In this document: piece by piece, positions 8,560 to 16,513 of the stretch
How positions within the stretch are numbered: the first letter of the stretch is position 1
How the letters are laid out: each line of letters opens with the position of its first letter
DNA from: an uncultured Opitutia bacterium
Lineage (GTDB): Bacteria > Verrucomicrobiota > Verrucomicrobiia > Opitutales > Opitutaceae
Direction: 5' to 3'
Assembly (NCBI GenBank): GCA_903896015.1
Contig: CAITWF010000038.1
Coordinates: 1 to 37,230 of the forward strand
Length of the DNA stretch: 37,230 nucleotides
Notes under the pieces: model-generated
Told to the model about the DNA's origin: nothing
Seen by the model: only the letters and a program-made list of their open reading frames with translations
Databases searched by the model: none
Position numbers and translations under genes: made by a program

Positions 8560-9663
8560 TTAGTAAAGGTAGGCGCGAAGCTCAGTCAGCTGGCGCCCCG
8601 ACCAGTCGATGACATCGGTGCCCTTGAGCCTTGTTTCCCCCAGCTGCAGTACAAACTCGATCACGCTGCGATCTTGGCCGGAGGTAATGGTGCGGGCGGA
8701 AAACGAGAGTTGTGGGTTCTCCTGATAGATTTTCCGTACGTAATCCAAAACTGCCGTCTTACCTTCCAGACGATTCACCGCGGGATCCTCCAGGGCGACG
8801 TTCTCCGACAGCATCGCCGAGAGTCCGGCCAGATTTCGATCGTTGAAGAACTTCGCGTAGAGCGCGGTCAGCCGCTCGATCAACGCCGGGCCGCTCAACG
8901 GGGGTTCACCGCCGCTCCACCCGCTGGAATAAGACGACGTCGTCTTGAAGAATTCCAAATCCTCCGGCACGCCAAGTCCGAACATGCCATCATATTCGCG
9001 CCCGGTCGCGGCGATCACCACCTTACCGCCTTCCTCGATCACCTGATTGTAAGCGGGCGCGACGTAGAATTCGTTGTTCACGCGCAGGTTCTTTGCGATC
9101 ATCGCTTCAGCGGCACGCGCATAATCGGCTCCGCGACGGAAATTGTAGATGCCGACCGTGGCGTCGTTACTCACAACTTTCTTCTCGACAACCTCCCGCA
9201 CGGTGCCGTCGGGATTCAGTCGGCAATAGGACCACTTCGGATGGTCGGCCCAGAAGGTCATGATCAAACCATCGGCGTCTTTCCGATCCATCTCCGCAAG
9301 ATAATCATCGATCTTCAGCTGCACAAACTGGTCGGCGTTGGCGATCATAAGCGGGTCGCCGTTATCGATGAATTCCCGCGCCAGCAGCACGGTGCACGCC
9401 GCGCCCTCGGTAACACGGTCGACCGTCACGATTTCGCAACCCGGGCAAAGCCGCCGTAGAGTAGCCGGTACCGCAGGGTAGGTCAGCAGGTGCTCCGCCA
9501 AGCACACAAAGATGAAGCGGTGTGGCTGATCCGGGCGCACGTTATCAATGACCCATTGAATCATCGGTTTCCCTCCCACAGGAATAAGCGGCTTGGGATC
9601 CTTGTAGCCTGCATTCGCAAATCGCGAACCGCGTCCGGCCATGGGAACCACGATATTGAGCAT
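8560..9663 (-). CDS. Sugar nucleotidyltransferase fused to a SnoaL/NTF2-like domain
   Basis: From the ATG at 9663 this is 367 aa. Residues 1-230 are a nucleotidyltransferase: VPMAGRGSRF with the GxGxR triphosphate loop, DPKPLIPVGGKP with its lysine, and IANADQF in the metal-site position. Residues 255-367 form a separate alpha+beta domain with an NTF2/SnoaL pattern (LYAKFFNDRNLAGLSAML, LEDPAVNRLEGKTAV, then beta strands). The reaction would be NTP plus a sugar or polyol phosphate giving an NDP-activated donor. The start is chosen because it leaves one base after the cupin stop; an ATG 30 bp upstream lies inside the cupin gene. The role of the C-terminal domain is unknown. It may be a binding or epimerase-like module. 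Confidence 0.85.
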   Translation of the reverse strand: MLNIVVPMAGRGSRFANAGYKDPKPLIPVGGKPMIQWVIDNVRPDQPHRFIFVCLAEHLLTYPAVPATLRRLCPGCEIVTVDRVTEGAACTVLLAREFIDNGDPLMIANADQFVQLKIDDYLAEMDRKDADGLIMTFWADHPKWSYCRLNPDGTVREVVEKKVVSNDATVGIYNFRRGADYARAAEAMIAKNLRVNNEFYVAPAYNQVIEEGGKVVIAATGREYDGMFGLGVPEDLEFFKTTSSYSSGWSGGEPPLSGPALIERLTALYAKFFNDRNLAGLSAMLSENVALEDPAVNRLEGKTAVLDYVRKIYQENPQLSFSARTITSGQDRSVIEFVLQLGETRLKGTDVIDWSGRQLTELRAYLY

Positions 9664-9664
9664 G

Positions 9665-9985
9665 TTACTTGAGGTATTTGTCGTTGGTCGCACCGGGCAA
9701 TTTTACCACCGTCGTGACCGTCGGCGTCAGTGCTGTGAAATCCGTTCCTTCACCCGGGGGAATAACTATGATGTCACCCTTGCAATAGCGGCGGCCGTTC
9801 ATTTCCACCTCACCGCTGACAATCACCGTAAACTCGGTGGCGATCTTGTGATAATGCCACTCCTCGCTGAAACCGGCGGGATACTCCTTGATCGCCACTT
9901 CCACGGCTTCTGTCGCACAGAGCGTCGGTGAAAAATTGCCGATGAACCATCCCTTGGTCATGGCGCTGAGGTGGGCGGTTTGCAT
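9665..9985 (-). CDS. Small cupin-domain protein
   Basis: This 106-aa single-domain cupin has a WHYHKIATEFTVIVSGEVEMNG segment, with two histidines and a glutamate in the cupin motif 1 metal positions. A second glycine-rich turn follows (CKGDIIVIPPGEGTDFTAL). The second cupin motif has no obvious histidine, so metal binding may be partial. It lies between the two nucleotidyltransferase genes, 5 bp downstream of one and 1 bp upstream of the other, so it probably acts on the same intermediate. Small cupins in such loci can be sugar isomerases or epimerases or binding proteins. The exact reaction is not clear. An internal ATG at residue 9 is an alternative start. Confidence 0.8.
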   Translation of the reverse strand: MQTAHLSAMTKGWFIGNFSPTLCATEAVEVAIKEYPAGFSEEWHYHKIATEFTVIVSGEVEMNGRRYCKGDIIVIPPGEGTDFTALTPTVTTVVKLPGATNDKYLK

Positions 9986-9990
9986 GGCGG

Positions 9991-10734
9991 CTAACTGTTG
10001 TGAGAATCGAGCTGCGCGTTGAACGCTAGCGCATCCGCGGGCGTGGCGAGCGAGCGGTAGGATTTACGTGGGATGAGATGGATACCGATCCTACGTTGCC
10101 GTAGGATGAGTTCGTTGAAGGCTGGGCAGATGTAGAAGAGCCCGTTCACCTGGGCGTCTTTCTTGACCATCTCAGTCGCGGCGAGTACGAAATCGCTCCC
10201 GCGCGCAAAATAATAGAAGCCGGCGGTCGCCAGTTTGCTGATCGGGCGCTTCTCGGCGGCCTCAATCACGAGGCCGGCCTCATTGCATTTCACAAAGGAC
10301 CAGCGGGGATGCAGATCCTCGAAGACCAAGATGCCGCCGTCGAGGGAGCGGCCTTGAAAATCGCGGATCATAGCAGGGAGGTCCGCGTCGAGCATCTGGT
10401 CGCCGTTGACGATGATCAGCGGTGTGTCGTTGTTTATGTGCTCAACCGCCAGCAACGCGCTGCACGCGGCGCCCGAGGTCTCGGCGTTCAGCTCCACGAG
10501 CACCGCCGCAGGATTGATCAGGTGGATGACGGCGCCGGTGTGGTGCTTGGCATTCTCGTCGTGCCGCAGCACGCACAGGTAACGCGCGTCAAAGGCACCT
10601 AGCGGAGCCAGATGCTCAAGCACACGCTGCACCAGCGGCACGCCACCGAGCTCGACGAGGTTTTTCGGAAACACGTAGCCGGCCTCCTTGAAAGCGTGGC
10701 TGGAACCCGACATCAGGATCAGCACATTAATCAC
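9991..10734 (-). CDS. Nucleotidyltransferase-like protein with altered GxGxR loop
   Basis: This 247-aa product starts at a GTG at 10734 that overlaps the HAD-phosphatase TGA stop (GTGA) and is preceded by GGAGG with a 7-base gap. It has the Rossmann-like nucleotidyltransferase layout: VLILMSGSSHAF in the position of the usual GxGxR loop, FPKNLVELGGVPLV with the conserved lysine, IIVNGDQMLDAD in the metal-site position, and EAAEKRPIS later. It aligns along its length with the N-terminal domain of the neighbouring 367-aa protein (shared segments include HPRWSF/HPKWSY, NGLFYICPAFN/NNEFYVAPAYN). The arginine of the GxGxR loop is missing here. It may bind rather than activate a sugar phosphate, or use a different substrate. 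Confidence 0.82.
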   Translation of the reverse strand: MINVLILMSGSSHAFKEAGYVFPKNLVELGGVPLVQRVLEHLAPLGAFDARYLCVLRHDENAKHHTGAVIHLINPAAVLVELNAETSGAACSALLAVEHINNDTPLIIVNGDQMLDADLPAMIRDFQGRSLDGGILVFEDLHPRWSFVKCNEAGLVIEAAEKRPISKLATAGFYYFARGSDFVLAATEMVKKDAQVNGLFYICPAFNELILRQRRIGIHLIPRKSYRSLATPADALAFNAQLDSHNS

Positions 10735-11363
10735 AGGGAGGCCTCCGCAAGCTTGAGGTGGCAAGTGACATTGTCCCACGTGACGTCGGTCACCTCTTCA
10801 ACAATCATCAGGTGCGTGCCGGCCGCGCGGGCCGCGGCGATGCCATGCTCGTTGTCCTCCACCACGAGGGTTTCGGCGGGCGCGACGCCCAGCAACGACA
10901 TGGCTCTTAAATAAATTTCCGGGTCGGGCTTGCCGTGCTTCACATCCTGATTGCTCACGATGGCGTCGAGGTAGCCGCTGAGATTGCTCTTTTGCATCAT
11001 GAGTTCGATACTGGCGCGAATTGAGTTGGAGGCCACCGCCAGCTTCATTCCGGCCGCGCGGAGATTGGCGAGGGCGTATTCGTGCTGAAAGAGCGGTTTG
11101 CAGCGAGCGTGCACCAGTTCGATCGTGTAGAGTTGCTTGAGATCATTGAGGAAGCAGTGCAGCGACGGCGGAAGGCCATGCTCTCGGGTCAGCATCTCGA
11201 GCTTCTTGCGGGTGGGCAGGCCGTCGAAGGTGACGAGGTGATCGTAGCGGCTAATATTGTAGCCAAAATGGTTCAGCGCGCGGTTCAACGCCTCATAGTG
11301 CCAGTCCTTCGCGTCGATCAACACGCCGTCCATGTCGAAAATAACGGCCTTAATTTTGGTCAT
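10731..11363 (-). CDS. HAD-superfamily phosphatase (beta-phosphoglucomutase-like)
   Basis: This 210-aa protein has all four HAD motifs: IFDMDGVLID with D10 (nucleophile) and D12, ASNS with S112, K145 in KHGKPDP, and VVEDNEHG with E169 and D170. The cap is helical, inserted after motif I, giving the subfamily I pattern of beta-phosphoglucomutases and sugar phosphatases. The ATG overlaps the GDPD-like gene's stop by four bases, and the TGA overlaps the next gene's GTG, so three genes are translationally coupled. In this context it probably removes a phosphate from a sugar or polyol intermediate before or after nucleotide activation. Substrate is inferred only from neighbours. Confidence 0.88.
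   Translation of the reverse strand: MTKIKAVIFDMDGVLIDAKDWHYEALNRALNHFGYNISRYDHLVTFDGLPTRKKLEMLTREHGLPPSLHCFLNDLKQLYTIELVHARCKPLFQHEYALANLRAAGMKLAVASNSIRASIELMMQKSNLSGYLDAIVSNQDVKHGKPDPEIYLRAMSLLGVAPAETLVVEDNEHGIAAARAAGTHLMIVEEVTDVTWDNVTCHLKLAEASL
10742..10746 (-). promoter_or_regulatory. Shine-Dalgarno site deciding the GTG start at 10734
   Basis: A GGAGG on the minus strand lies 7 bases before the GTG start, inside the end of the HAD-phosphatase gene. Most genes of this operon have no such site. It therefore supports the GTG over an upstream start, and points to fresh ribosome loading as well as coupling. Confidence 0.7.
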
Positions 11364-11992
11364 GTAGTAAAGAAGCCGGCCGCCTCATCGGGGAAGTCGG
11401 TGCAAAGGATCAGGCGGTCGTGGCGCGCAACGGCGCTCGCTTTCAGCGCCGTCCAAAACGCCCCATGGGGACGACGGTGCAACTCCGGTGAAACCAGACA
11501 AACCTGCTTGTCCGCACTCAAGTGGGCGAGGATGGCCGCGGGGGTGAGCCAAGACTCGTCGAAAAACGCATCCATCCAGACTCCGGCCGCTTGGGCATAG
11601 AAAGCCGGCACGGGCTCGACGTCGCTATGTCGGGTAAAGACCCGCAAGCCCTGCTTAATCGAAAATATGGCATCGGGCACCGACATATCGAACAGGAAGT
11701 AATTCTCGATTCCGTGGCGAGAAAGGGCGGACTTGAGCAGCCCCTGCAGGCCATCGGCCTTGATATTGATAGCGAGGGGCAAAGAGCGGTCTCGCCGGCT
11801 CAACAACGCAAAAAAACATTCCGCTGGGCAGGACTGTGGATTGGGAAGGTCGTGCGCGATCACCAATTCTCCCGCGCGATCCCGAAAATCTGTTTCGGTC
11901 CCGAAGCCGAGCGTGAAGGAGCGCTCAAATGCCGCAGCAGTATTCTTTTCTTCGCCCGTCTTCCAATATCCGCGATGACTGATTATTCGCAT
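11360..11992 (-). CDS. Glycerophosphodiester phosphodiesterase-like protein
   Basis: From the ATG at 11992 this is 210 aa, starting MRIISHRGYW. The HRG (6-8), E33 and D35 in FGTETDFRD, and H47-D48 in VIAHD match the GDPD catalytic and metal site, and NTAAAFERSF supplies the conserved asparagine. A 16-residue upstream extension is open but lies in AT-rich DNA and is not conserved in style. The protein is somewhat shorter than classic GDPDs (about 240-250 aa). The family hydrolyses glycerophosphodiesters on a TIM barrel. Placed ahead of a HAD phosphatase and two nucleotidyltransferases, it may supply or process a phospho-glycerol-type building block. That role is inference. Confidence 0.83.
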   Translation of the reverse strand: MRIISHRGYWKTGEEKNTAAAFERSFTLGFGTETDFRDRAGELVIAHDLPNPQSCPAECFFALLSRRDRSLPLAINIKADGLQGLLKSALSRHGIENYFLFDMSVPDAIFSIKQGLRVFTRHSDVEPVPAFYAQAAGVWMDAFFDESWLTPAAILAHLSADKQVCLVSPELHRRPHGAFWTALKASAVARHDRLILCTDFPDEAAGFFTT

Positions 11993-12010
11993 ATAAACGA
12001 ACGACAAACT

Positions 12011-12040
12011 ATAATTGAAAAATAATTTTCCAATCAGCAA
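12011..12040 (-). promoter_or_regulatory. Candidate promoter for the polysaccharide operon
   Basis: On the minus strand TTGCTG (12040-12035) and AATTAT (12016-12011) are 18 bases apart, in an AT-rich stretch just before the first operon gene. The match to the vegetative consensus is partial, but this is the only AT-rich gap before 13 closely spaced genes. Confidence 0.35.
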
Positions 12041-12122
12041 TTACCGGGCGGGCCGACTGCCATCGCTTACTCCCGCAATCAATCCACTGCCGAAGGCAAT
12101 AGCGACGAAACAATTGAGGGAG

Positions 12123-15100
12123 CTATCGCACCTCAAGGACTCGGATTTGAAACGGGGCCAGATCAAAAAAAAGCCTCCCGCCGTCGCCCACGGTCAAACC
12201 AGGATTGCGACCCGTCGTTAGCGCTTCACGCTCCACCACAGGCTCCCCGAACGAGACTAGGCCGAGCACACGTTCCAGCTTAGGAGAATTTGCGAAACGC
12301 TCTTCCCAGCCATCAAGGGAATGCAATGCAATGCGGACTACCCGCTCCATGGAAAATGGTTTTCCATTCGGCGCCGGATGTTCGTTCCCAAAGTCCGGCC
12401 CGTCTTTATTCAGATCAATCCGACAGGTAAGCCACTCACGGCCATTGATCGAAAGGGTGAGCCCTCCGGCCTTGAGATAGTAGCGATAGCCGCCGTTGCT
12501 ATCATACAACCACACACCGAAAGTAATCGGTGAACCGTTGCCACGCAGGGGAAACGAGAGGGATACGCGCTCACCAGGATGATGAACAGCGAGATTGAAT
12601 GCACCTTGAAAATCGATACCCGACTCGACCCACCGTGGAACGCTGACGACGTCACGCATTATTCCGTCGAGCAGAGCCTTTTCGTGGACAATCTCGGCAT
12701 GCGGTCGGTATGCATGCGGCCCTTGGTCTGAAAAGTTGACTAGCGGTGCGACCGGCGCAATCCTCACCCAGTGCGGCAGAACTGCGGTCGTATTCGCGTC
12801 AGCGGCAACGGACTCCACCTCGTCGGCCGCCGCCAAGTCTCTGACTTGGCGGCCATTGGCCCGGCGCCAGTCGACACTGGCCCCGGCCATTGCCCGGTCC
12901 GTCGGGTTGAAAACGATTAACCATCGTTTGCCCGTATCACTGGCGGTTGCCTCGCGGACCCATGGTGCAAACAAACCGGGACTCGAAACAAGAAGAGGAA
13001 CGCCCAATCCACTATACAGCTCGAGCAACCACGATTGCTCGTGCGCCCCAATCGAAGTGTAAATCCCTTGAAGATCCCGTGCATTGCGCCAGAATGTCGA
13101 TCCGAGCACGATGACGCGGCCGCGACCGACACGACGCTGCCCGATGGCCACGCCGCCGTCAGACCATCGCGCGATAACCTCACACTCCGAGTCGGTCTGC
13201 TTCAGACGAACACCCGTGCCGACAAAATTTTGCCCAAGAAAATCTTCGCCCACTCCACGACCATTTGTGGTGCGGCCGGAGAGAGATGGCCATAGCTTTT
13301 GACCCGTCTCAAAGCGAATTGACTCCTGCTTGTCGATAAACCCGGTCACTTCAAAGCCGGTCAAAACGTTAATCGGCCAGGTATCGGCCTCGATCAACCC
13401 ATGCCGGCCAGTCTGGTGAAGCGCAATGAACGTGCCACCCTGTCGAACCCATTTCTCAAGGTTTGCCAGAACTTGTGGTTCCATCGCAGCAGTCCCAGTG
13501 TCCATTAACACACCGATTTTCGAAGGCAGTCCCCGTGCAAGTAGCGATTCAGTGACGTAGCCAAAATCGATGCCGGCGGATTGGATCTCTCCCCGACCGG
13601 GATCCCATTCGAAAGGCACAGGATGCTGCTGCAAAATTTCGAACTGAAATTGACGGCTCGGGTAGAGAAATGCCAAGGATGGCGACTCTGGATGAGACCT
13701 AGCGAATAGACCAAGCAATCGCTTCGAACGGATAAATTCCTCGTGCGCAGGGTTGGCCGGGCTCGCATAGCTGCTCACGTCCCAAAAGAACGCCAATTCC
13801 TCGTCATTGTCGAAGAACGACCACCCAAGCATCCGTCGGAGAATAAACGGATCGGTTATCGAGTCAGAGGGCTCCGCGCTTCCAGAATATCCGGCAGCGG
13901 CGCCGGTGTGGGCATACCATGGAAAATAGAACGCTCCCGCCCCGGTATTTCGAACCCTTGCATTGTATCGGCCGGCAATCTCGCCACCAGCATCGAGCAA
14001 GCCGCCTGCGGGCGCAAAAATTGTCAACTGCGCCTGCGGTGCATTCTCTCTTGCGAGTTTATAAAGTCGCTCGTGCATGCGGGCGACTCGCGCATAAGCC
14101 CAAGTGATCCAATCCACATAACGCGCGTTGCGGTGCGCGCCCAAGAAGGGATAACGGCGCGGAGGGTCGTCGCTGATAAAAAAAGGCGTGAGAATGGAGG
14201 TCCCGACAGGCCGAAGAACGATGATGTTCTCCCCCTCCCTCAGCAGTTGCTCCACCCGAACCCCAAACGGATCGAAGGGATAGCAGTGCTCGATCGAGCC
14301 CGGCTGACCCTCCGCCAATTTCGTGCTTTTGCCGCTCAAGACACCCAAATCGGTCCCATTCAAAATAACCTGAACTTCATATTGCCCATATAACCAGCCG
14401 CCTTCACGCCGCAACGCTGCGAGCTGCGCCGCAGTCAGGATAAACGTACGCTGCATCCACGTATTTCCCAACTGAAATTGCTTCTGGTCCAGCACTGCCG
14501 GGAGCGCGACCGTCGAAATGCCGCCAAAGGCCGTCTCGCGCCAGAGAGAAGCGATCTCGGCGGGCATTGCGAGGGGGCCCGACCGCACTAAGAACTCACC
14601 TCGATCAGCCGCCGATAAATTTTTCGTCAGCGGGATGCGAATCGATCCCGCCCAACCGAAAAATTCGTGCGGCGATGGCACTTCAACGTCCTGCCATGAC
14701 CTGAAATGGTTCCGATCGCCAAACCATCGCTCCCCGAGATCCGAAAGCGACAACCGCTGTTGAGTGCGCAACCAAGCGCGAAATCCCTCCTGCTCCGAGG
14801 GCGCGTGGCCATAGCGCAATCCAGTCAGCTCCAAAGCCATTTCCACCTGTCCGACGCCAGCACCGATCAAGAATCCCTTCACGTTTGGGTTGGCTTTATA
14901 CCGGTTAATGACAAACTGCACATAGCGCTCAATTTCCTCCATCATCGAAACGCTGTCAGGATTTATAATATGCGCACCCAAAGCCTCGGGCATTGGTGAG
15001 TAGGCCGGTGCAATCGCACTCGCTTCATCCGGATGCTGCGCAAAAAACCATTCCGGCGCCTTGTCGACATGAAGCTGGATTTGCGCCTTGACCGCACTGC

Positions 15101-15467
15101 CCGCAATCGCCGCCAAATCCCACTCCACTTCGCGAAGATTATAGAGACCTCCGGGCACCGGTGAGTCAGCCGGTTCCGTGCAGGGCATCGCCCAAAAGCA
15201 CACCGGGTTGATTCCGGCGTCGAATGATTTGATGAATGCGAGCCCGTCCTCTTTGCTCAAAGGGAACCGTTGATCTTTTCCTCCGCGACTATACATATCG
15301 CCACGCCAATAGAAATTTATCGGCTGCGCACTCAGCCCGGGCGATGCCGAGGCTGCAAATACATGACCGACGACAAAAACGATCAGAAGAAGCGGATAAG
15401 TTAAACGAAGTCGCAGCCAATCAGTTGGCGACGCACGTCGCCGGGATCTCAATTGCGATAGCATCAT
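12123..15467 (-). CDS. Large secreted GH42-like glycoside hydrolase
   Basis: From the ATG at 15467 this is 1114 aa. The N-terminus has basic residues then LLLIVFVVGHVFAASA, a signal peptide or N-terminal anchor. A TIM-barrel first half follows, with beta-galactosidase-like features: YVQFVINRYKANPNVKGF, then FRAWLRTQQ and LGERWFGDRNHFRSW, as in the GH42 region after the acid/base strand. A beta-sandwich appears inserted (about 290-440), the barrel resumes, and a GATase-like trimerisation-type domain follows (about 655-800, with VLANLEKWVRQGGTFIALHQ). C-terminal beta domains end the protein. The usual Asn-Glu catalytic pair is not clear; GQVE occupies that place. It probably trims or recycles a galactose- or arabinose-containing glycan outside the cytoplasm. 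Substrate unknown. A TTG at 15524 is a less likely start. Confidence 0.7.
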   Translation of the reverse strand: MMLSQLRSRRRASPTDWLRLRLTYPLLLIVFVVGHVFAASASPGLSAQPINFYWRGDMYSRGGKDQRFPLSKEDGLAFIKSFDAGINPVCFWAMPCTEPADSPVPGGLYNLREVEWDLAAIAGSAVKAQIQLHVDKAPEWFFAQHPDEASAIAPAYSPMPEALGAHIINPDSVSMMEEIERYVQFVINRYKANPNVKGFLIGAGVGQVEMALELTGLRYGHAPSEQEGFRAWLRTQQRLSLSDLGERWFGDRNHFRSWQDVEVPSPHEFFGWAGSIRIPLTKNLSAADRGEFLVRSGPLAMPAEIASLWRETAFGGISTVALPAVLDQKQFQLGNTWMQRTFILTAAQLAALRREGGWLYGQYEVQVILNGTDLGVLSGKSTKLAEGQPGSIEHCYPFDPFGVRVEQLLREGENIIVLRPVGTSILTPFFISDDPPRRYPFLGAHRNARYVDWITWAYARVARMHERLYKLARENAPQAQLTIFAPAGGLLDAGGEIAGRYNARVRNTGAGAFYFPWYAHTGAAAGYSGSAEPSDSITDPFILRRMLGWSFFDNDEELAFFWDVSSYASPANPAHEEFIRSKRLLGLFARSHPESPSLAFLYPSRQFQFEILQQHPVPFEWDPGRGEIQSAGIDFGYVTESLLARGLPSKIGVLMDTGTAAMEPQVLANLEKWVRQGGTFIALHQTGRHGLIEADTWPINVLTGFEVTGFIDKQESIRFETGQKLWPSLSGRTTNGRGVGEDFLGQNFVGTGVRLKQTDSECEVIARWSDGGVAIGQRRVGRGRVIVLGSTFWRNARDLQGIYTSIGAHEQSWLLELYSGLGVPLLVSSPGLFAPWVREATASDTGKRWLIVFNPTDRAMAGASVDWRRANGRQVRDLAAADEVESVAADANTTAVLPHWVRIAPVAPLVNFSDQGPHAYRPHAEIVHEKALLDGIMRDVVSVPRWVESGIDFQGAFNLAVHHPGERVSLSFPLRGNGSPITFGVWLYDSNGGYRYYLKAGGLTLSINGREWLTCRIDLNKDGPDFGNEHPAPNGKPFSMERVVRIALHSLDGWEERFANSPKLERVLGLVSFGEPVVEREALTTGRNPGLTVGDGGRLFFDLAPFQIRVLEVR

Positions 15468-15562
15468 ACAGGCATAGCTTCGCCCCGTCGCAGCCAAGAC
15501 AGCAAAGCGATCACCGAAAAACAAACTGGAGAAGCAGCCATTGGGATGGCGACTGGATGTAT

Positions 15563-16105
15563 CTAACCGAGAAACTTTGCAACGAGAGGGAGCAGGGCTG
15601 CGCCCTTACGGTGCCACGAGCGAAGCTTGTCGAGGCGAGCTTGGAGCGCCCTGCCCGCGCCGTTGCGCGATCCCGCCGCGGCACGATGCCGCGACCGTAG
15701 TGCCTCTACCCGCGATGCACCCCGCTTGAGCTGCGGCTGGATCGACTCCTTCAAGAAACCGCTGATGAGCTTTCTCAACTCCGTCTCCGCGACAAAATGC
15801 TCCCGGCGCCAATCGGGGCCCTCCGCAGGGCGAATCGCTCCTACCTCGCGCAAAGCCTTGAGCCCCTGACTGACCGAACCCTTGCTTAGGTCGAGCCGCT
15901 CGACGATGTCGGTGAAGCTTAATGGCCTCGTCGAAGCGAAAAGCAGTCCGTAGATCTGGCCGTAGGAGCGCGGCTGCGCCAGCATGGCTGCCAGATCGGC
16001 GAAATGATCGACGATTTCGTTTTCAAGCTCCGCGACGCCGACGGCCTCGTTGCCGTTTAGGGCAGACGGAACAGGGCGGGATGAGACGGGGGCCAAACTG
16101 GACAC
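15563..16105 (-). CDS. GbsR/MarR-type transcriptional regulator
   Basis: The 180-aa form uses a GTG at 16105; an alternative GTG at 16144 gives 193 aa. A winged-helix domain is clear: QIYGLLFASTRPLSFTDI, then a helix-turn-helix with VERLDLSKGSVSQGLKALREVGAI, and a wing ending WRREHF. A C-terminal helix-rich segment of about 80 residues would form the dimer interface, as in GbsR-type MarR relatives. The shorter start is preferred because a palindrome (16135-16152) covers the upstream GTG and because conserved sequence begins well after it. The gene is read toward the secreted glycosidase, 95 bp upstream of it. It probably regulates itself and neighbouring surface-glycan or sorting genes. Confidence 0.82.
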   Translation of the reverse strand: MSSLAPVSSRPVPSALNGNEAVGVAELENEIVDHFADLAAMLAQPRSYGQIYGLLFASTRPLSFTDIVERLDLSKGSVSQGLKALREVGAIRPAEGPDWRREHFVAETELRKLISGFLKESIQPQLKRGASRVEALRSRHRAAAGSRNGAGRALQARLDKLRSWHRKGAALLPLVAKFLG

Positions 16106-16134
16106 GCAAAAGACCTGCACCGGCGCAGCGCCGA

Positions 16135-16152
16135 GTTCAATCACAATTAAAC
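16135..16152. promoter_or_regulatory. Palindromic operator candidate of the GbsR-like gene
   Basis: GTTCAAT, a CACA spacer, then ATTAAAC form an inverted repeat of two 7-base arms with one mismatch. It spans the upstream GTG of the GbsR-like gene. MarR-type dimers bind such AT-rich palindromes near their own promoters, so autoregulation is likely. This is inferred from form and place only. Confidence 0.45.
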
Positions 16153-16384
16153 TAGCGGTTCACGCTTTCGTGAACGGGCCGGCGTCCCGGCTTAAGCGGT
16201 CGTCCACCCCCCTTCCGCGAACTCCACGTTCCCCATCGTTCGGGGAACGCCTGTGCCGGGAATGGTTTATCGTCATTGACCACGATATACGACGGACGGA
16301 AAAGACACGCAGAGCGGCACCTTGGCTAGCAGACGGTCGCGCGCTGGCGCCAAACTGGCGGCTCACCTCTCGAATCGTGGGGAC

Positions 16385-16410
16385 AAAAAAGCGGCAACTT
16401 TCGTTGCCGC
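16385..16410 (-). terminator. Intrinsic terminator after the minus-strand VPDSG gene
   Basis: On the minus strand an 8-bp perfect stem (GCGGCAAC / GTTGCCGC) closes on a GAAA tetraloop and is followed by six T residues. It lies about 100 bp past the stop of the VPDSG-CTERM gene at 16514. It separates that gene from the GbsR-like gene, which therefore needs its own promoter between 16145 and 16385. Nothing else is recognised in 16153-16513. Confidence 0.88.
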
Positions 16411-16513
16411 TAAGACTCGATCGTGGCTCACGCTTATCACCGGCCCTAGCGCCCAATCTGCTTTACGATTCCGCGTAACGACACACCTCTGGAATGGAGT
16501 ATGAATAAGCGAC

